Shown: positions 17,105 to 25,036, counted from the stretch's first letter. The stretch: DNA of 43,514 nucleotides from an uncultured Pelagibacteraceae bacterium (GCA_902540785.1 CACBOA010000006.1:1-43514); one strand, 5' to 3'. Translations and numbers: made by a program. Notes: a model not told the origin generated them from the sequence alone.

Positions 17105-18391
17105 ATGGCTATCACATATCTAAAAAAATCTCCAAAAACATCATCAACAGATGACAATAAGACAACAGGAATAGTTCAAAATTTATTAAAAGACATTGAA
17201 ACAACAAAAGAACAAGGTTGTATTGATTTAACAAAAAAGTTTGACAAGTACGATGGGGAAATAATTGTTTCAAAAGAAAGAATTGAAGAAATTAAAAAAA
17301 CTTTAGATCAAAAAACTAAAGATGATATCCAATTTTCTTTTGATCGAGTAAGAAAATTTGCTGAAGCTCAACTCAAAAATTACGGTCAAGACTTTGAGGT
17401 TGAATTGTCCGATGGTTTGTATGCAGGTCAAAAATTAGTCCCGGTTAATACTGCTGGTTGTTACATACCGGGTGGAAGATACGCTCATATCGCTTCTGCT
17501 GTTATGAGTGTTACTACAGCTAAAGTTGCCGGTGTTAAAAATATAATTGCATGTAGCCCTCCAAAAGAAAATGTTGGTGCTCACCCTGCTATTGTCTACA
17601 CTGCTGATCTCTGTGGAGCAGATGTAATACTGAACTTAGGTGGTGTTCCAGCGATTGCTGCGATGACTAATGGATTATTTAAAAACCCTCCAGCAGACAT
17701 CATTGTTGGTCCGGGAAACCAGTTTGTAGCTGAAGCGAAAAGAATTTTATATGGCAAAGTGGGTATAGATTTATTTGCAGGTCCAACTGAAATTGGAATA
17801 ATTGCTGATGCAAAAGCTGATCCAGAGATAGTTGCTGTTGACTTAGTAGGTCAAGCAGAACATGGTTATAATTCTCCATGTTGGTTATACACAACAAGTA
17901 AAGAGTTAGCTGAGAAAGTGTTAAAAAGAGTTCCAGAATTAATTTCAGAATTACCCGAAATTCCTAGAAAAAGTGCAGAAGCAGCTTGGAGAGATTATGG
18001 TGAGGTAATTCTTTGCGATACTGATGAAGAAATTGTTAAGATTAGTGATGAATACGCTCCAGAACATTTAGAAGTTCAAACAGAAAATTTAAAGTGGTTT
18101 TATGAACGATTAACAAATTATGGATCGTTATTTGTAGGGGAAGAAACTACAGTTGCCTATGGAGATAAATGTTCAGGTACAAATCATATTTTACCAACTA
18201 AAGGAGCTGGTAAATATACCGGTGGTTTATTTGTTGGTAAATTTATTAAAACTTTAAGTTTTCAAAGAATGACAAAAGAATCTACTGAACTAGTTGGTGC
18301 TGCTGCAGCAAGAATATCAAGATATGAGGGAATGGAAGCTCATGCCAGAACTGGTGATGTAAGATTAAAAAAATATGGATATTCTAATTAA
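17105..18391 (+). CDS. hpsN: HisD-family dehydrogenase, candidate sulfopropanediol 3-dehydrogenase (HpsN-like)
   Basis: 428 residues. The protein has the HisD fold and its metal/catalytic set: Gln250 and His253 in GQAEHGYNSP, Glu320-His321 in APEHL, Asp354 in YGDKCSGTNH, and His413 in EAHAR. Overall wording matches the HpsN group more than biosynthetic HisD: an N-terminal YLKKP-like start, FAEAQ, PVNTAGCYIPGGRYAHIAS, AAWRDYGEVILC and EGMEAHARTGDVRL. HpsN oxidises (R)-2,3-dihydroxypropane-1-sulfonate (DHPS) to sulfolactate with two NAD+. The position behind tau genes and an Ldh2-family enzyme supports a sulfonate role. A 61-bp gap separates it from the Pta-like gene, so a separate promoter is possible. 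It overlaps the convergent LysE-family gene by eight bases. Confidence 0.82.
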   Translation: MAITYLKKSPKTSSTDDNKTTGIVQNLLKDIETTKEQGCIDLTKKFDKYDGEIIVSKERIEEIKKTLDQKTKDDIQFSFDRVRKFAEAQLKNYGQDFEVELSDGLYAGQKLVPVNTAGCYIPGGRYAHIASAVMSVTTAKVAGVKNIIACSPPKENVGAHPAIVYTADLCGADVILNLGGVPAIAAMTNGLFKNPPADIIVGPGNQFVAEAKRILYGKVGIDLFAGPTEIGIIADAKADPEIVAVDLVGQAEHGYNSPCWLYTTSKELAEKVLKRVPELISELPEIPRKSAEAAWRDYGEVILCDTDEEIVKISDEYAPEHLEVQTENLKWFYERLTNYGSLFVGEETTVAYGDKCSGTNHILPTKGAGKYTGGLFVGKFIKTLSFQRMTKESTELVGAAAARISRYEGMEAHARTGDVRLKKYGYSN

Positions 18392-18992
18392 TAGTTTCCA
18401 TTATAACAAAAATTGTAAGTAGACTCATAAAACTAATAATAAAAATATTTATTGTTTTCCACACTTTTAAACTTTGAGCATATTGCGATAAATATTTAGA
18501 TAAATAACCAATAGTAAAAAAGAATAGCAAGGATGCTATTGAAGCTCCAGTTCCAAATAATATTTTTTGATTTAAAATAAAACTTTTAGAAAAATTTCCT
18601 AAAAAAAATACAGTATCAGAGTAAACATGTGGATTTAAATAAGTAAAACTAAGTGTTTTTATGAAAACATTTAATTTTGAGATTTTAGGAATTGTATCAT
18701 TAAAACTTACTATTGAATTTAAGGATTTTAGTTTTGAATATATAAAATGAATTAAAAAAATAATTAACAAAATATTAAAGATTAACTCTACTGTTGCAGT
18801 AAAGTATTGTGTAAAATAATGGAAAAGAAATATTCCTAAAAATATTAAAATAAAATCAGATATAGAACAAATAAAACAAACTAAAAAGATATGTTGTTTT
18901 TTTAGACCTTGTTCTATGACAAAAACATTTTGAGCACCAATAGCTAATATAAGACTTAACCCTGTAAAAAAACCTAATAAGGCAAATTCCAT
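18384..18992 (-). CDS. LysE/ArgO-family amino acid exporter
   Basis: 202 residues with five or six membrane segments. The N-terminal GFFTGLSLILAIGAQNVFVIEQGLK is characteristic of LysE/ArgO (basic amino acid export), as is a later segment TLSFTYLNPHVYSD near 113-126 with the conserved NPH. It would sit in the inner membrane and export an amino acid such as lysine or arginine. No LysR-type activator of the LysG/ArgP kind is adjacent. It lies 59 bases downstream of msrB on the same strand. Confidence 0.88.
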   Translation of the reverse strand: MEFALLGFFTGLSLILAIGAQNVFVIEQGLKKQHIFLVCFICSISDFILIFLGIFLFHYFTQYFTATVELIFNILLIIFLIHFIYSKLKSLNSIVSFNDTIPKISKLNVFIKTLSFTYLNPHVYSDTVFFLGNFSKSFILNQKILFGTGASIASLLFFFTIGYLSKYLSQYAQSLKVWKTINIFIISFMSLLTIFVIMETIN

Positions 18993-19051
18993 AATATAGA
19001 TATTTGAATGTTCTGAACTTACTTTAAATCTTTAGAAAATAAAAATGATTA

Positions 19052-19513
19052 TCAAGTTGCAGGGATAAATAGTAAACACAACCCATTATTACAAAATCTT
19101 TTACCGGTTGAGCTTGGGCCATCGTCAAAAACGTGTCCATGATGGACTCCACACTTTGCACAATGATACTCGATCCTTTTCATACCAAATGAATAATCTA
19201 CTTTTGTTTTAAAAGCCCCTGGTAAAGCTTCACTAAATGACGGCCAACCAGTGCCGCTATCGAATTTAGCCTCTGAGGAAAATAATTTGTTTCCACAATT
19301 CGCACAATGATAAAAGCCTTTTCTTTTCTCTTGTAGAAGTTCGCTGGTAAATGGTCTTTCAGTGCCCTCATTAAACATAATTTCTTTTTGTTTACTGGTA
19401 AGGTTCTGATTTATTATTTTTTTTGTCTCTGAAAGTACCAACTTATATGGATACAGAATCAATGACACAAAAGATAAACCAATAATTTTTAATAAATTTC
19501 TTCTGTAAGTCAT
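19052..19513 (-). CDS. msrB: Peptide-methionine (R)-S-oxide reductase, probably Tat-exported
   Basis: 153 residues. MsrB reduces methionine-R-sulfoxide in proteins. Zinc-site cysteines are C70/C73 (CANC) and C118/C121 (CAKC). The substrate pocket GTGWPSF is at 87-93, HHGHVFDDGP follows, and the catalytic Cys141 lies in KRFCNNG. The N-terminus MTYRRNLLKIIGLSF has adjacent arginines before a hydrophobic stretch (YRRNLLK), consistent with a Tat signal, so this form is probably periplasmic. The C-terminus is short and ends in LLFIPAT. It lies downstream of a VOC protein gene on the same strand. Confidence 0.92.
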   Translation of the reverse strand: MTYRRNLLKIIGLSFVSLILYPYKLVLSETKKIINQNLTSKQKEIMFNEGTERPFTSELLQEKRKGFYHCANCGNKLFSSEAKFDSGTGWPSFSEALPGAFKTKVDYSFGMKRIEYHCAKCGVHHGHVFDDGPSSTGKRFCNNGLCLLFIPAT

Positions 19514-19541
19514 TTCACACCTTGGTGTAATTTGATTAAGA

Positions 19542-19952
19542 TTATTCAGGATTTGCTGTTAATGTTTTTATTTCCAAAATATTTTCGTTTGGATCTTTAA
19601 CAAAAAATGTTTCTTGCTCGTACTTTGTGCCTTTAAATCTAAGATAAGGCTCATCATAGTATTTTGCCCCTTTATCTTTTAATCTTTGTTTCAAAGCATC
19701 AAAATCTTTTCTTGATAAATGAACACCGAAGTGAGGAACTGAGACATTACCCATATCAACATCGTGTCTTTCATTGCTAAGTTTGTGATCACTAGCATGA
19801 AGGGTTAATTCATTTCCCCAAAAATCTACATCAGCCCATTCTTTTTCAGAATTACTTAAGCTACATCCAAGAGTTTCACTATAAAATTTTTTAGCAGTTT
19901 CTAAATCACCACATGGTATAGCTAAATGAAAACAATTAGTATTTTTGTACAT
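19542..19952 (-). CDS. VOC (glyoxalase/dioxygenase superfamily) protein
   Basis: 136 residues with two paired beta-alpha-beta-beta-beta modules. Residues 7-16 (CFHLAIPCGD) hold the first metal-type His9. FYSETLGCSL, FGVHLSRKDFDALKQRL near 76-92 and FFVKDPNENILEIKTL near 116-131 are standard VOC features, with a Glu near the end as the likely second-module ligand. Members include glyoxalases, extradiol dioxygenases and resistance proteins; the exact reaction cannot be inferred. It precedes msrB by 28 bases and diverges from cysE. Confidence 0.85.
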   Translation of the reverse strand: MYKNTNCFHLAIPCGDLETAKKFYSETLGCSLSNSEKEWADVDFWGNELTLHASDHKLSNERHDVDMGNVSVPHFGVHLSRKDFDALKQRLKDKGAKYYDEPYLRFKGTKYEQETFFVKDPNENILEIKTLTANPE

Positions 19953-20019
19953 AATAAATCCTTTAAATATCTTTTAAAATAACTATATAAACTAAATCTA
20001 CTGACACGATAAATACAAC

Positions 20020-20589
20020 ATGAATGAATTTTTACAATCTATAATCGACCGTGACCCTGCGGCAAAATCTAAATTAAGTTTAATATTAACTTATCCAGGA
20101 GTAAAAGCGATATTTTTTCACAGAATTGCAAATTTTTTTGCAATTGCAAAGTTTGATTTAGTAGCAAGAATTATTTCACAATTATCAAGATTTTTCACAG
20201 GAATTGAAATTCATCCAAAGGCAAAAATTGGAAAAAATTTATTTATTGATCATGGTATGGGTGTAGTCATTGGCGAAACATCTAAAATAAGCGACAACGT
20301 AACAATCTATCATAATGTTACTCTTGGAGGGACATCTCCAAGCATTAATACAAATGAACAAAGGAATTCAAAAAGGCATCCTACCTTAGAAGAAAATGTA
20401 GTAGTAGGTTCAGGTGCTCAAATCCTAGGACCTGTTGTTATTGGAAAAAATTCTTTGATTGGTGCTAACGCAGTTGTAACCAAAGATGTTCCAGAAAAAT
20501 CTATAATGGCTGGTAATCCTGCAAAAAAAATTGGGGATGCTACACGAGGATTTAAGCCTTACGCTGTTACTGATAATAAAGAAGATTAA
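20020..20589 (+). CDS. cysE: Serine O-acetyltransferase, short form
   Basis: 189 residues, the short EpsC-like version lacking much of the N-terminal helical domain of E. coli CysE (273). It makes O-acetylserine from serine and acetyl-CoA. Left-handed beta-helix hexapeptides run from about residue 62 on. Asp77-His78 in FIDHGMGVVIGET and the later KRHPTLEENVVVGSGAQILG match the catalytic dyad and second His of the family. Its TAA overlaps the ATG of cysK by one base (TAATG), so both cysteine-synthesis steps are translationally coupled. Confidence 0.93.
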   Translation: MNEFLQSIIDRDPAAKSKLSLILTYPGVKAIFFHRIANFFAIAKFDLVARIISQLSRFFTGIEIHPKAKIGKNLFIDHGMGVVIGETSKISDNVTIYHNVTLGGTSPSINTNEQRNSKRHPTLEENVVVGSGAQILGPVVIGKNSLIGANAVVTKDVPEKSIMAGNPAKKIGDATRGFKPYAVTDNKED

Positions 20590-21590
20590 TGGTTCATATT
20601 AGAAATACATTTATTGATTCAATTGGTAATACTCCATTAATCAAACTTAAAGCTGCCTCTGAATTAACAGGATGTAACATTTATGGTAAAGCAGAATTTA
20701 TGAATCCTGGCGGGTCTGTCAAAGATAGAGCTGCGCTCTCATTACTTAAAGACGCACAAGAAAAAAAATTAATTTCTAAAGGTGGTATTGTTGTTGAAGG
20801 TACTGCGGGTAATACCGGAATTGGATTAGGTTTGATAGGGAATTCACTTGGTTATAAAACAATAATTGTAATGAATGATAATCAAACTCAAGAAAAAAAA
20901 GATACAATAAAAAATCTAGGGGCAGAATTAAGATTAGTCCCTGCAAAGCCATATAAAGACGAAAATAATTTTGTTAAGATTGCTGGACGTCTAGCAGATG
21001 AGTTAAGACCAACTAATAATAATGGTGTTGTCTGGGCCAATCAATTCGATAATGTTGCTAATGCTAAAGGACATTATGAAGGAACAGGAAAGGAAATTTG
21101 GGAACAAACTGAAGGTAAAGTTGATGGTTTTGTTTGTTCATCTGGAACAGGTGGTACAATTTCTGGTGTAAGTAATGCTTTAAAAGAAAAGAATAAAAAT
21201 GTTAAAATTTATCTTTCCGATCCTAAAGGATCAGCACTTTATAATTATATTAAAAACGGTGAATTAAAATCTGAAGGTGGATCAATTACTGAAGGGATTG
21301 GCTCAAGTAGAATAACAAAAAATTTTGAGAACGCAAAAATTGATGATGCATATTCCATTGACGATCACGAAGCATTGCCCATACTTTATGACCTAATTCA
21401 AAATGAAGGGCTAAGTTTAGGAACAAGTTGTGGAATAAATATCGCTGGTGCAATTAGACTTGGAAAAGAACTTGGGCCAGGAAAAACAATCGTAACTATT
21501 CTTTGTGATAAATCAGATAAATACAACTCTAAGATGTTTAATAAATCATTTTTAAAGGAAAAAAACTTACCTGTGCCTAGCTGGTTATAA
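20589..21590 (+). CDS. cysK: Cysteine synthase A (O-acetylserine sulfhydrylase)
   Basis: 333 residues. A PLP enzyme of the fold-II beta family, making cysteine from O-acetylserine and sulfide. Seen: IGNTPLIKL near 12-20, the Schiff-base Lys45 in NPGGSVKDRAAL, the substrate loop EGTAGNTGIGLG near 74-85, and the phosphate-binding SSGTGGTISG near 181-190. It is fused translationally to cysE upstream and is followed by a small hairpin terminator. The C-terminal portion is longer than in the shortest CysK forms but within family range. Confidence 0.94.
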   Translation: MVHIRNTFIDSIGNTPLIKLKAASELTGCNIYGKAEFMNPGGSVKDRAALSLLKDAQEKKLISKGGIVVEGTAGNTGIGLGLIGNSLGYKTIIVMNDNQTQEKKDTIKNLGAELRLVPAKPYKDENNFVKIAGRLADELRPTNNNGVVWANQFDNVANAKGHYEGTGKEIWEQTEGKVDGFVCSSGTGGTISGVSNALKEKNKNVKIYLSDPKGSALYNYIKNGELKSEGGSITEGIGSSRITKNFENAKIDDAYSIDDHEALPILYDLIQNEGLSLGTSCGINIAGAIRLGKELGPGKTIVTILCDKSDKYNSKMFNKSFLKEKNLPVPSWL

Positions 21591-21605
21591 TATCGCATAT
21601 CAGGC

Positions 21606-21629
21606 ATGTAACAAAACAGTTACATTTTT
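21606..21629 (+). terminator. Weak intrinsic terminator after cysK
   Basis: ATGTAAC pairs with GTTACAT across the loop AAAACA and is followed by five T residues. It stands 16 bases after the cysK stop and separates the cysteine pair from the small-protein operon that begins at 21658. Confidence 0.6.
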
Positions 21630-21657
21630 AAGTTAAAATAATTAACTTTGAGGTTCT

Positions 21658-22029
21658 ATGAAGAAAATAATTTTAATCTTGTCTTTTTTTGCTTTTACTT
21701 CTGCTTACGCAGATATGAGTAATGAGGATAAATCTAAAGCTTGGGATTGTGTTGGAATTTATATGGCAAATTACTTTTTACCATCTGGTGAAAAATTTGA
21801 ATATGGCATGAAAGAAAAATCTATTTCAACAGTAAAAGTTTTAAAAACGTATGCTCTTGAAATTGATATTCCAGAAAAAGAATGGGATGAAGGAGTAAAT
21901 AAAGCTGTAGATAAACATTACGGTTCAAAATACGACAAAGCTAAAACTGAAAAATGTCATACATTTGTTGAAACTTTAGTTCCGAATGGAGCTGAAAGAG
22001 TTAAAAAAGTAGTTCAGACTTTGTATTAA
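21658..22029 (+). CDS. Small exported protein of unknown function
   Basis: 123 residues. The first 18 residues (to SAYA) form a clear Sec signal peptide. The mature ~105-residue part is alpha-helical and charged, with only two cysteines (WDCVGIY near 32 and EKCHTF near 101) that could form a disulfide in the periplasm. No family is recognised. It is the first gene of a co-directional run of small genes, preceded by GAGGTT, and ends 16 bases before the next start with a strong AAAAGGAG in between. Confidence 0.7.
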   Translation: MKKIILILSFFAFTSAYADMSNEDKSKAWDCVGIYMANYFLPSGEKFEYGMKEKSISTVKVLKTYALEIDIPEKEWDEGVNKAVDKHYGSKYDKAKTEKCHTFVETLVPNGAERVKKVVQTLY

Positions 22030-22045
22030 TTTAAAAGGAGAAAAA

Positions 22046-22336
22046 ATGGAAAAAGAAATGTTAGTATTCCTTAAACTTAAAGAGGGTAAATTAGAAACTT
22101 TCATGGGATGGATGCAATCAGATGAAGGGATGGGTGTTAGAAAAAGTGTTGCCTATCCAGAAAAAACTGTTGGAGCCATGATTCCAGATAAAAGTGGGAT
22201 GTTATTTAAAGTGAATGTTCATAATGAAGCTGGAATGAAAGAATTTGTAACTGGGAATAATCCTACCGCGAAGGCTATTTACGCAGAATGTGTAGAGAGC
22301 GCTAAATTATATGAACTATCTGAAGTAAATTTATAA
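22046..22336 (+). CDS. Small protein, probable dimeric alpha/beta-barrel fold
   Basis: 96 residues, cytoplasmic (no signal). It begins with a beta strand EMLVFLKLKEG, then a helix LETFMGWMQSD, and later strands and a helix. This order is reminiscent of the dimeric alpha-beta-barrel (ferredoxin-like) small proteins. No catalytic residues stand out. AAAGGAG lies eight bases before the ATG. The adjacent genes encode exported and DUF1330-type small proteins, suggesting a common process that cannot be named. Confidence 0.6.
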   Translation: MEKEMLVFLKLKEGKLETFMGWMQSDEGMGVRKSVAYPEKTVGAMIPDKSGMLFKVNVHNEAGMKEFVTGNNPTAKAIYAECVESAKLYELSEVNL

Positions 22337-22345
22337 GGAGAAAAA

Positions 22346-22552
22346 ATGAAAAAAATAATGTTAACGCTTTGTTTGGTCTTATTTGTTAGCTCAGCATATG
22401 CAGGTTCATGTCCGATGTTAGCTAAAAATATTGATGAAAAGATTAAAAAAGCTCAAGAACTTAAAGATCAAGGTATGGATGCCCATAATAATGGTGATCA
22501 TGCTAAGTCTGAAAAACTTTTGAATGAAGCTCTTGCTTTATTTAAAAGCTAA
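22346..22552 (+). CDS. Very small exported helical-hairpin protein
   Basis: 68 residues. Residues 1-19 are a signal peptide (cleavage after AYA), leaving a mature peptide of about 49 residues. The mature part starts GSCPM and contains a single TPR-like helix pair (GMDAHNNGDHAKSEKLLNEAL near 39-59). One cysteine near the new N-terminus might allow disulfide-linked dimers; lipidation is not supported, since there is no lipobox. The gene is preceded by AAGGAG. Function unknown. Confidence 0.65.
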   Translation: MKKIMLTLCLVLFVSSAYAGSCPMLAKNIDEKIKKAQELKDQGMDAHNNGDHAKSEKLLNEALALFKS

Positions 22553-22567
22553 ACACAAAGGAGAAAA

Positions 22568-22855
22568 ATGAAAAACTATATGGTAACTCACACTTTCAAA
22601 TCTAAAGAAATGAAAGATAAATTTAGCGAAACAGTAGCCTCAATGAAAATGGAGGATATTATTAAATCAATGACCAGTGATAAAGCTGCATGTCAAATGA
22701 CCTGGAATACACCTGGTGATACAATGCAAATGTTTTGCTGGTGGAAAGCAAACAGTGAAGCAGATATTAATAATCAATTAGGTCAAATGAATGATTTCTT
22801 TGAGCCTCATAAATTTACTGAGTGTACTGATCAAGTGATGGACTATAACGCTTAA
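22568..22855 (+). CDS. Small protein, probable dimeric alpha/beta-barrel fold
   Basis: 95 residues with no signal peptide. An opening strand MKNYMVTHTFKS is followed by a helix, a Met- and Trp-rich middle (MTWNTPGDTMQMFCWWKA) and a terminal helix/strand. Three cysteines (in AACQM, MFCWW and TECTD) are unusual for a protein this short. The layout resembles other small ferredoxin-like-fold proteins in the same operon. GGAG sits close to the ATG. Function unknown. Confidence 0.6.
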   Translation: MKNYMVTHTFKSKEMKDKFSETVASMKMEDIIKSMTSDKAACQMTWNTPGDTMQMFCWWKANSEADINNQLGQMNDFFEPHKFTECTDQVMDYNA

Positions 22856-22906
22856 GAGGAAGATTTATTAAGCAATCTTTATATTAATTTAATAAAAGAG
22901 AAAATT

Positions 22907-23194
22907 ATGAGCAAAGGATATTTGATAGCACATCTTAAAGAACACGATAAAGAAGGTATGGAAAAGTTTAAACAAATGTCCGGACCAACTATTGGAGAGC
23001 ACGGTGGCAAAGTTCTTGTTCGTGAACCCAGTCCTGATGTAAGAGAAGGTGAAAATTTAGGTACTGTTGTATTAATTGAATTTGAAAGCATTGATGCTGC
23101 TCGTAAATTCTATGAGTCAGAAAAATATCAAGCTGCTAAAGCGGTTAGAGAATTAGCGGCCAAAGCTCATCTAGTTTTAGTTGAGGGGAATTAA
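22907..23194 (+). CDS. DUF1330 family protein
   Basis: 95 residues. It matches the DUF1330 pattern: an N-terminal GYLIAHL strand, a GGKVLVRE strand near 33-40, VVLIEFESIDAARKFYESEKYQ near 53-74 and a final HLVLVEG strand. These proteins form dimeric alpha/beta barrels like ABM and ethD-type enzymes, and few have known activity. A second DUF1330-type protein lies in the same operon at 23963. A longer gap (51 bp) precedes it with AAAAGAG near the start. Confidence 0.82.
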   Translation: MSKGYLIAHLKEHDKEGMEKFKQMSGPTIGEHGGKVLVREPSPDVREGENLGTVVLIEFESIDAARKFYESEKYQAAKAVRELAAKAHLVLVEGN

Positions 23195-23222
23195 AACTCA
23201 GCTAATTAAAAAAGGAGTAAAA

Positions 23223-23537
23223 ATGAAAGCAATCTACACAAGAACTATCGGTGTTTATGATGATAAACTTGGTGAGGCCATGGAAATTTCTAAAGGTTTA
23301 GCTGAAGTAAGAAAAAAACATTATCCTGATCATGAAGTTTATTTTTCTTTTCAAATTGGTGGAAATCCTAGAACAGTTAGAGAAACTTTAGTTGGAGAAC
23401 AATTTACAGACAAAGCTTTTGAAAATGATCAGAATATGTCTGCTGATCCTAAATTTATTGAACTTCAAAAAAAAATGAAGGGTGTTTTTAAAGAAGGTAC
23501 AATACAAGACGAAATGAGAATGGTATTCAACGATTAA
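23223..23537 (+). CDS. Small protein of unknown function
   Basis: 104 residues from the ATG at 23223, chosen because AAAGGAG lies just ahead of it. The upstream in-frame start at 23181 would overlap the previous gene and lacks a ribosome binding site. The chain begins with a beta strand MKAIYTRTIGVYDD, then a helix with GLAEVRKKHYPDHEVYFSFQIGG, and ends in a charged helix and the strand IQDEMRMVF. This suggests another small alpha/beta dimer. No family recognised. It sits in the middle of the small-gene operon. Confidence 0.62.
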   Translation: MKAIYTRTIGVYDDKLGEAMEISKGLAEVRKKHYPDHEVYFSFQIGGNPRTVRETLVGEQFTDKAFENDQNMSADPKFIELQKKMKGVFKEGTIQDEMRMVFND

Positions 23538-23546
23538 GGAGACAAA

Positions 23547-23963
23547 ATGATAGAAAAATTTAATGGGATATTTTATTTAATAATTTATTTAGTTCATTTT
23601 ATTGGCGTTGGTGTTTACGCTTTTCAAACCATTTTTGGTACTAAAAACTTTATGGAAAAATTTGGCATAGATCCCAGTGGAGCAATAATGATTAGAATGG
23701 CTGGTGCATTCATGCTTGCTGTCTTTTTGATGTCTATATATGTGGGTTTTATAAGACCTGGTGGTTTAGAAAATACATGGGGATTCTTAAATTTAGTTTT
23801 CATAAATAATTTATGTATTTTTTTATGTAATTTTTATTCAATTAAAATAAATAAAACTGGAGTAAATGAGAAAACTACAAACGAAGGTATTATTGCACCA
23901 TTTGTATTCACATTGATGAGTGCAATTTTAATTTACGGTTTATCTGATAAGATATATATTTAA
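23547..23963 (+). CDS. Four-helix small membrane protein
   Basis: 138 residues with four hydrophobic segments (about 7-29, 48-66, 76-97 and 116-134). A short loop FGTKNFMEKFGIDPSGAIMIRMAGAF lies between the first two and resembles DUF4345-like small membrane proteins, though I am not certain of the family. GGAG precedes the ATG and its stop overlaps the next ATG by one base (TAATG). A membrane partner for the small soluble proteins around it is plausible but unproven. Confidence 0.65.
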   Translation: MIEKFNGIFYLIIYLVHFIGVGVYAFQTIFGTKNFMEKFGIDPSGAIMIRMAGAFMLAVFLMSIYVGFIRPGGLENTWGFLNLVFINNLCIFLCNFYSIKINKTGVNEKTTNEGIIAPFVFTLMSAILIYGLSDKIYI

Positions 23964-24250
23964 TGTCTGGGTTTGCGATATTCAATATAGAAATAAAAAA
24001 ACCCGAGCAGTACAAAGAATACATAGAAAAAGTAAAACCGATCGTTAAGATGTATGGTGGAGAATATGTTGTCAAAGCTGGTGAAACTACGATAATTGAA
24101 GGCACTTGGACTTATCCTAGAACAGTTGTTATTAAATTTCCAAGTTACGAAAAAGCTTTAGAATGGTATAACTCTGAGAAATATAAACCAATAAAACAAA
24201 TCCGTTTAGAGAACTCAATAGGCAACGGAATAATTATTAAAGGAGTATAA
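23963..24250 (+). CDS. DUF1330 family protein, second copy
   Basis: 95 residues. FAIFNIEIKKPEQYKEYIEKVKPIVKMYGGEYVVKAGE near 4-42 and RTVVIKFPSYEKALEWYNSEKY near 53-74 are the DUF1330 hallmarks. It shares the same frame of conserved positions with the copy at 22907 but is clearly diverged, so this is an old duplication or independent recruitment. Its start overlaps the preceding membrane-protein gene. Function unknown; small-molecule binding in a dimeric barrel is the family expectation. Confidence 0.85.
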   Translation: MSGFAIFNIEIKKPEQYKEYIEKVKPIVKMYGGEYVVKAGETTIIEGTWTYPRTVVIKFPSYEKALEWYNSEKYKPIKQIRLENSIGNGIIIKGV

Positions 24251-24251
24251 G

Positions 24252-24572
24252 ATGTCGATATTAAAAAAATATACTGATGCAATAGATAAAAAAGACGAAA
24301 CTACTATGAATGAACTTTTGCATGATGATTTCAAATTTACAATGCATAAATCAGGAAGCACCATAGGTAAAGCTGATGTTATAAAATGGGCAATGAGCGG
24401 TGATATAAACCAAGATAAAGCTAGAGTGGTCTATGAAAATGATGAAATTGGAGTTCACCATTCAATAGTTAGATTCAATGACGGAAATGTTGAGGCAGTA
24501 ATGGCAGTTTATAAATACAAAGATGGAAAAATTATAAGTTTAGAGACTGGCGCCACTCCAATGCCAAAATAG
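24252..24572 (+). CDS. NTF2-like (SnoaL-type) small protein
   Basis: 106 residues. A helix with KKYTDAIDKKDETTMNELLHDDFKF, then a strand and ADVIKWAM, then HHSIVRFNDGNVEAVMAVYKYKDGKIISLETGATP. This is the alpha-plus-curved-sheet order of NTF2-like/SnoaL-like proteins, which bind small ligands or act as isomerases and hydrolases. No clear catalytic dyad can be assigned. It follows the second DUF1330 gene by one base with AAAGGAG overlapping the preceding stop. Confidence 0.75.
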   Translation: MSILKKYTDAIDKKDETTMNELLHDDFKFTMHKSGSTIGKADVIKWAMSGDINQDKARVVYENDEIGVHHSIVRFNDGNVEAVMAVYKYKDGKIISLETGATPMPK

Positions 24573-24791
24573 GTGAGTCAATTACTTTTTATTTGTATAG
24601 CTATAACTGCACTTGATGTTTTTTTAATCATCTACGCATTGACTATCCCACTTTATCCAAAAAAATGGCGAAAAGAGGTAAATAAAAAATACAAAAATGA
24701 GACAGCTACTGGAGTAACAATAATTTTTGTAACGATGGCAGCTTGTTTTTTATGGGTAATTTATTTTTATTTCTTAATTTTTGATTTATAA
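24573..24791 (+). CDS. Small two-helix membrane protein
   Basis: 72 residues from a GTG that directly abuts the previous stop codon. No ATG is available before the first membrane helix. Two hydrophobic segments (about 3-24 and 46-70) flank a basic loop PKKWRKEVNKKYKNE. There is no obvious Shine-Dalgarno sequence, so translation may depend on coupling to the NTF2-like gene. Not recognised. Confidence 0.5.
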   Translation: MSQLLFICIAITALDVFLIIYALTIPLYPKKWRKEVNKKYKNETATGVTIIFVTMAACFLWVIYFYFLIFDL

Positions 24792-24797
24792 TTTTCT

Positions 24798-25019
24798 ATG
24801 TTTCCAAAAAAATATTCAAAATTAATATTTATATTTTTTATGGGTCTTGGCATGAGTTTGATCATGACACTTATAATTACATATATTAACACAGGTTATG
24901 ATGAACTCTATTGTAAGAGATTTTTTAAAGCTTGGTCAGTAAGTTTGCCAGTTGCATTAGTTGCGACAACGATTGTAGCTCCTATAGTTGAAAAATTTGT
25001 GGATAAAATAACTAAATAG
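24798..25019 (+). CDS. DUF2798-like small membrane protein
   Basis: 73 residues with two membrane helices. The pattern KYSKLIFIFFMGLGMSLIMTLIITYIN, then FFKAWSVSLPVALVATTIVAPIVEKFV, fits the DUF2798 family of two-helix inner-membrane proteins of unknown role. It starts six bases after the previous gene. The next gene starts within a perfect palindrome after its stop. Confidence 0.75.
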   Translation: MFPKKYSKLIFIFFMGLGMSLIMTLIITYINTGYDELYCKRFFKAWSVSLPVALVATTIVAPIVEKFVDKITK

Positions 25020-25020
25020 A

Positions 25021-25036
25021 CATAACTTAAGTTATG
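25021..25036. repeat. 16-bp palindrome covering the start codon of the SMR-like gene
   Basis: CATAACTTAAGTTATG is a perfect palindrome. Its last three bases are the ATG of the following gene. As RNA it can form a 6-bp hairpin with a TTAA loop that would pair the start codon. No Shine-Dalgarno sequence is visible. Confidence 0.5.

Noticed and set aside
17105..18391. Histidine biosynthetic HisD
   Set aside because: Overall pattern fits HpsN-type proteins better and neighbours are sulfonate genes. The catalytic set is shared by both, so this is a preference rather than proof.
23181..23222. Upstream start for the small gene ending at 23537
   Set aside because: It overlaps the end of the DUF1330 gene and lacks a ribosome binding site, whereas the ATG at 23223 follows AAAGGAG.
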